From NCBI GenBank assembly GCA_017590115.1, contig JAGGNK010003335.1, positions 11,833,380-11,897,379 on the forward strand: a stretch of DNA of 64,000 nucleotides, given 5' to 3'. The first letter of the stretch is position 1, and every line of letters starts with the position of its first letter. The translations under genes and the position numbers were made by a program. A model generated the notes under the pieces. It ran no database searches, was not told where the DNA came from, and saw only the letters and a program-made list of their open reading frames with translations. Source of the stretch: Montifringilla adamsi (lineage: Eukaryota; Chordata; Aves; Passeriformes; Passeridae). This document shows, piece after piece, positions 57,881 to 64,000 of this stretch.

Positions 57881-60800
57881 CAGAGAGGATTAGGCTTGTA
57901 TCCACTGTATATCTACAGAGAAAATACTGTGAATTACATTTATTTGGCTTTGAATCCTTAACCCTCAATTACCCGAGGTTTTACCCCTTCTCCAGGCAAA
58001 ACCTCGACTCATCCCAGGGAGGTTTATCCCGGACAAGCAGCGCGGAGCTGGTCCCGGAGCGAGGACAGGGAGTTCTTGTTCTGCCTCTCCACACACAATT
58101 CAGAAACATCTAATTATTTTATCCAGTCTCCTTCTGCCTTTGATTCGCAGCCTGCTTATCGACGTATTCACACAAATTAAATAAATTTATCTCTCCTAAT
58201 ATGTTCATTTTTAATGGTTTTCAAACATTCACATGGAAACAGCTCTAGCGTAAATATCCCAGAACAAATGGCTGTATATTATACAGGAGGGAGCAGTTGG
58301 GCTGCCAGACTGGGAATGCACCAGGCCATCTGGCTCAGGCAGTCTCTCCAAAATCCTCAGCTTTGTTTTCACCCTCAGACTCCAAACAACACATTTTCCA
58401 CTGTGATGAGTTTACATTTTCCCAAACACAGGTCCTGATCATGCATGCAAATTCCAAACTTCTCCATTCCTCTCTGTACAAGGAAATTAAAATCACCTGC
58501 GCTTCTGACATCTCACCAAAGGCACAAGAAAGCTGCTAAAATCTGGTGCAATGTAAACTTTCCCCATCACAGGGGTTAGGTTTTGTTTTATGTTTGTGTG
58601 AAATTTCTCCGAGTCTGCTGAGGCTCCTCTGAACTTATTGATAACATTTTTTTTTCCCATGCGTGTAGCTGCCAGAGAAGGGCCATGCCATGCACAGAAT
58701 AGAGCTGATTAAATATCTGCAGACATCAGAGAATGACAGACAAGTCAACAGAAAAACCATTTGCATCCAGAGTTATAGCTCTTGAAAAAAAAAATCCAAA
58801 TATAAACAGGGTTTAAGTCTGAAGGAAGGATTTTTGACTCATGAGTTCTCTCAGCAATAGACAATAGCCATCGAGCAAAACTTATGATTCTTAAGATGCC
58901 TGAGCCATATTAGCATCCGTTATATCTTATGGATGAGAACAACTGAAGGAAAAATGGGTGGGGAACAAGTATTTCAGATTTATTTCCTCCATCTTTCCTA
59001 ATAGTGAAATACCTCAACTTTATGAAAATACAGCCAAAGAAATAGAAGGCATCTCTTCTCCACAAACATATTAAAATCCCTTGACTTGCCTAAAAACTCC
59101 AGTTTTATTAGAGCAGACATATTTCACGTTTTGCAGGCGATTTCAAAATGCATCATTGTTAGAGGCAGATCTGCGGGAGGAGCTGCTGCCTTACGGAAAG
59201 CAACAGCTATAAAGTTTAGGGTCCTACAGGGTTTTGAGCGCATTAGGAATGTGATCCTGACACAAAATGAGGTGCCAATATAACATAAAAGAAAATTTAA
59301 TTAAGCCAGTATTGACACCGAATGTTGTTGCCTGAACTGGAAAGAACTTCTCTGCCACAGGAATTATTTGTGTGTAACATTTACCATTTTTAAGTGACGG
59401 GGACACGTTTCAGAAACTTAGCGAGACCCCGAAAGCCACGTAATTCCCATTTCACCCAGCGCTTCTCCGGTGCCACCACCAAAGGCCAAGCACAATGCCC
59501 CAAACACACCCCAAAATGAGGCACTCTGAGACCAATCCTGGCTGGGTTTCCCATTTGGAAGTCCCACAGCTCTCCTAATTCCCCGTTTCCCAAGGAATGC
59601 CCGCACAGCCCGAGCTCCTGCTCGGGGCAGTGCGTGCAGAACTCAACCCACAGCCAGCTCTGCCCTGGGATGCAGCTCCCAACACAACTCTTGGCTGCCT
59701 CAGAAGTGCCACTCTCCAGCCCCACTTCCCATCCTGCTCCACAGCTGACAGAGAAGCACACACGCACCAGGACACGGAGATCGCTCTGGTCCACCCGGGA
59801 CACGACTCTTGCTACGAGTTTCTTAGCTGGGCACAGCCACACAAACAAATCCCTGACTTAGGCAGAGCAGGAACACTCAGGAGCAGGAACATCTCCTCTT
59901 TAGTACATACACAGCCCCCAGCATAGCCAAGCCCTGCCTACCTACTGCTATAACACATGCTGCTAATGGGACATTCACATTAAATCTCTGAGCAGCAATC
60001 CTATGCACAGAAATCCAGGTCTGATTTGCAGAAGGGCTTTTATTTTATCTCACCTAACTTAATAATCCGCAACCGTACAAAACCTTGCAATTTGTAACTG
60101 TGACACAAAGAGAATATATTTAAATCTGATGCGTCCGTATTAAAAAATAATAATAAAAAATTAATATTTGAAAAAAAGCCACAGATACTTTCCTGTATGA
60201 TCTGGGGAACCTAACTCATTCAAGCTTTGCTTCTGTGGGATTTTTAATTTGCCACCAGAAACCTCAGAGTAGCTGTAATTTCAGTCTGGGAATTCACAAT
60301 TATCGAGTGTGTGAATGTGCATGTGTGAGGACTGAGCAGATACTTGCCAGCTGAAACGTGTATGCTTCTGCAACAGTTTCATTTAAAAGTAATCATTTCA
60401 TTATCCAATTTGTTCTGAGCATCATGCATTAAAATACTACACCTTCAAGTAGACTGACAATATATATTTAACTTTCATTAAAAATTAAAGAATTTTCAGA
60501 CAGTCTTTGCAATATTTAATTACAGTTTGATGATTTGAAAGTTACTTGAGAATCTTCTATATAATTCACTGTCATAAAATATAAATGATATATTCAACAT
60601 TTGGGTGAGCTTCTGTCATGTGTTGTACTTCACTTCCTAATAAGCATTCAGTAACCGACGCGATCCCAACTCTGAAATAATTTCACTTTTGAAAAGAAAG
60701 AATTAAAAAAGGAGAAGAAGGAGAATTTAGGGTCTGGCCCCTGAAAAAATTCAGAGCGACACATGCCACAGTTTTGACGTGACAATGCCCTATTTTTCAT

Positions 60801-61607
60801 AAGCAATTATAGTCATGCCTGAAGAAACTACAGACATGAAATTAATAGGTAAGCAAACATGTTTGCATCTAAAACAGCCTTTTGCTCCTCGTTTTCTAAT
60901 CTAAGCTCAGAGAGCTTTTGTTCTAAAATCCTCGCTTCTCAACCCCACTGCACTTTTCCCAAAATCTGTAATTTGCACTAACTTTGTTTTTCTAAGACTT
61001 CCTGAAATCAGACAGATTTTTTTTTCTCCTGCTTCTTCATTGTGAACGTGCTTTAAAGCTACACGGTAAGTCTTACAAATAAACTGTATCTCGGGGTTTT
61101 CTTTTTCCCCTTTCTCTCCAAAGACCCTCTGATGACTTGATAATAATGAGAGACCAAGAGGTCAAACAGTGCCTTAGGATGAACTCTTCATATGCAAGAT
61201 GCCTTTGTTAAGAAAATTATTTTGAATCCACTGCTCTCCATGAGTTCAGGGCTCTGTTTTCAACAGGATTATGACCAGAGGCTTCTGCATTTCCGTAACG
61301 ATAGGAAAGCTATTTAAAGATAATATTTATTGATAGTCTCTCTCACACGATCTACACTGAAATGCACAAACTCCAAAAGGACTAAAAAGAGTTCACATAT
61401 CAGGAAGATTTTGTTACTTTTAACACAAACTAACCAATTTGTGCCTGAAAACTAGGGAATGACAGCAAACGCTTTCCAGGATTTTTTATGAAGAAGGGTA
61501 TGTGGCTGCTGGTTTAATTCCTACAAGGAACGGGCTCCGTTTGGAAGTGTACACTATAACAGAGTTCAGATGCACAGTGGATTGTCTAGTAAAATTCACC
61601 CAAGTTC

Positions 61608-61643
61608 CCTTTTTCTTTTTTTTCTTTTTTTTTTTTTTTTTTT
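61608..61643. repeat. Oligo-T tract
   Basis: This T-rich run is interrupted by two single C residues, in intron 4. It is a simple repeat with no adjacent retroelement recognised. Confidence 0.85.
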
Positions 61644-62687
61644 CTGTTGAAAGACAGTCTTCAATAGCAGGAAAAGATGTTTTGGGACCATCAAAGAGAG
61701 TTTTGTAAAACAAACTCAGCCCTTAGAGCTTTATGTTTTGCTGTAGAAAAGAAACCCAAATACAAGCCAAGAGTTTTGTCCCTGCAGACAACATACAAGG
61801 ACTGACGTTTCCTAGCGGTACAAAAAAAAAAAAAAACCCTTAATGTTTTTCTTAAATAAAATTTAAGAATTTTCTTTAACAACTAAAACAGATTAGGAGG
61901 GGAAGAAACATATTTTAAGAATAAAAAGGCTTAAAAGCGATCCCAACTATTTCAAATAAACATCTTCCAAGAGAAAAATATTCTGACAGGAGCAGAAAAA
62001 AAGCCAGAGTAACAATTAAAAAAATAAAGGGAAAAAAAAAAGAAAGAAGAGAGAATCGATTTGCTCAGATAGTCGCTTTGTAAAAATACTGGTTTTAAAC
62101 ACAAAAGTATTTTTTACAGGTAGGCACTCTGTTTGGGAGGCTAAAGAACAGGCTTAAAATGAGCATTAATCCACTGACAAGTCCTGCTGCCCTCCCCGAG
62201 TCCGACACCGAGCTCGCCGCTGCCCGCGCCGCGATTCTGGGGGTCTATTCCGACAGGCGAACGTGTCGCGACAGAACCGCCGCTCCTGCAGCCAGCGCGG
62301 CCGGCGGCAGCGCCGGGAGCGGCCGGAGCGGCAGAGCCCCGCGCCGGGCAGCGCCTTGTGCTGGCTGCGCTCGGGGCTGCCGGAGGCCGGAGGTTAATTC
62401 TTATTAATTAAGCGGCAAAACCATCCGCAGCCCTGACTGGGACCGCTGGAGAGTCGCGGATATTTTTCTCCCGCAACCCAGCAGCAGGCAGGGTCCCGCG
62501 GGGACCCGCTGGCCGCCCCGCAGTCCCGTGGTTGCCCGGAGCGGCAGCGCGGCCGTGCCCGCGGGAGGCGGAGGCTCCGTCCCGTCCCCGCCGGGCAGAG
62601 CTGCCCCGCCGCGGGGGCGGGTTTGGGCTCCCGGGGCCGCCCCGACGGCTGCCACCCCCCGCTCGGCGGCCGCCCCGCAGCACCCAC

Positions 62688-62743
62688 CTGCTTGGTCATG
62701 GAGTCGATGAGTCGCACGTAGAAATCCTGCTCCGTCCTGATCC
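62688..62743 (-). CDS. EBF1: EBF1 exon 4 (residues 119-137)
   Basis: This 56-bp exon follows a GTTTCAG acceptor and ends at a GTGGGT donor after a complete Gln codon. With the last base of exon 3 it encodes GIRTEQDFYVRLIDSMTKQ of the DNA-binding domain. GIRTEQDFYVRL is the EBF1 version; EBF2 and EBF3 read GVRTEQDLYVRL. The downstream intron expands abruptly to 9 kb. The exon sits in the CpG-rich 5' block of the gene. Confidence 0.97.
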
Positions 62744-62920
62744 CTGAAACAAGGCACAGCCGTCAGCGGAGCAGCGGGGCCGGCCGGCGGCAGAGCGCCG
62801 GGGCTCGCCCCAGGGCTCGGGCCTGCCGGGGCCGCCCGTGTCCCGGCAGCGAGCGCAGGGAGCGGAGGGGAACCGGGGGAAGCCGGGCTCTGCACGACGG
62901 GGGGCACTACCAGCCCTTAC
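62744..62920 (-). other. EBF1: EBF1 intron 3 (177 bp)
   Basis: This very short GT-AG intron lies between exons 3 and 4. It is GC-rich with many CpGs. I see no other feature in it. Confidence 0.95.
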
Positions 62921-62984
62921 CATTGCTGTAGAGCAGCTGCAGGCGGTAGTGGATCCCGTTGTTGGTCTTTTCGCTGTTGGCTTC
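62921..62984 (-). CDS. EBF1: EBF1 exon 3 (residues 98-119)
   Basis: This 64-bp exon is preceded by TTCAG and followed by a GTAAGG donor. It encodes EANSEKTNNGIHYRLQLLYSN plus the first base of the Gly119 codon, part of the pseudo-Ig-like DNA-binding domain. EANSEKTNNGIHYRL is the EBF1 form; EBF3 and EBF2 differ here (EPNNEK or EQGNEK, and HYKL). The exon lies 309 bp from exon 2 and 177 bp from exon 4. The reading frame is continuous across both junctions. Confidence 0.97.

Positions 62985-64000
<1,016 letters not shown>

Larger units (their letters stand above)
53687..62687 (-). other. EBF1: EBF1 intron 4 (9,001 bp)
   Basis: This intron runs from a GTGGGT donor to a TTTCTAG acceptor. Its 5' end (about 62,190-62,687) is in the CpG-rich block; the rest is AT-rich. 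It holds an oligo-T run at about 61,608-61,643, a decayed palindromic repeat at 57,813-57,880, a pyrimidine-rich stretch near 55,978-56,030, and A-rich simple repeats at 53,995-54,091. I saw no further exon. Moderately GC-rich patches near 54,400-54,700, 55,240-55,680 and 59,430-59,900 contain no recognisable domain or repeat. Confidence 0.9.

Overview
The window is vertebrate nuclear DNA, most likely from a bird and possibly a songbird. It holds the 5' part of one protein-coding gene, EBF1 (early B-cell factor 1, a COE-family transcription factor), on the minus strand. The call rests on five coding exons that splice in frame at GT/AG sites and match EBF1 from residue 45 to residue 185. The paralogue-diagnostic stretches in exons 2 to 4 fit EBF1 rather than EBF2, EBF3 or EBF4. 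The bird assignment is an inference from a solo retroviral LTR that resembles a common avian ERVL LTR and from the low density of other interspersed repeats.

Layout from high to low coordinates, which is the direction of transcription. The end of intron 1 and a GC- and CpG-rich block occupy about 62,190-64,000; exons 2, 3 and 4 sit inside this block within 763 bp. Intron 4 (9,001 bp) follows, then exon 5 at 53,613-53,686, intron 5 (6,733 bp), and exon 6 at 46,811-46,879. The remaining 46.8 kb (1-46,810) is the beginning of intron 6, whose far end lies outside the window. Exon 1 with the start codon and promoter lies beyond base 64,000, and exon 7 lies beyond base 1. The exons present encode the N-terminal half of the DNA-binding domain, including the COE zinc knuckle, which is split between exons 5 and 6.

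The rest is intron. Supported features are: a 944-bp solo LTR with perfect 5-bp target-site duplications; three local tandem duplications (181/200 bp, 143 bp and 79 bp units); a composite at 28.7-29.7 kb made of a long polypurine tract, a 240-bp intragenic CpG island and a duplicated oligo-T block; a large imperfect inverted repeat at 31.3 kb; a decayed palindromic repeat in intron 4; a strong G-quadruplex motif in intron 5; an RFX-like X-box; and TAAT-rich AT blocks that look like conserved enhancers. There is no sign of a second protein-coding gene, tRNA, rRNA, CRISPR array or complete mobile element. I found no undescribed biological system; the most notable non-coding structures are the 31.3-kb inverted repeat and the 28.7-29.7-kb composite.
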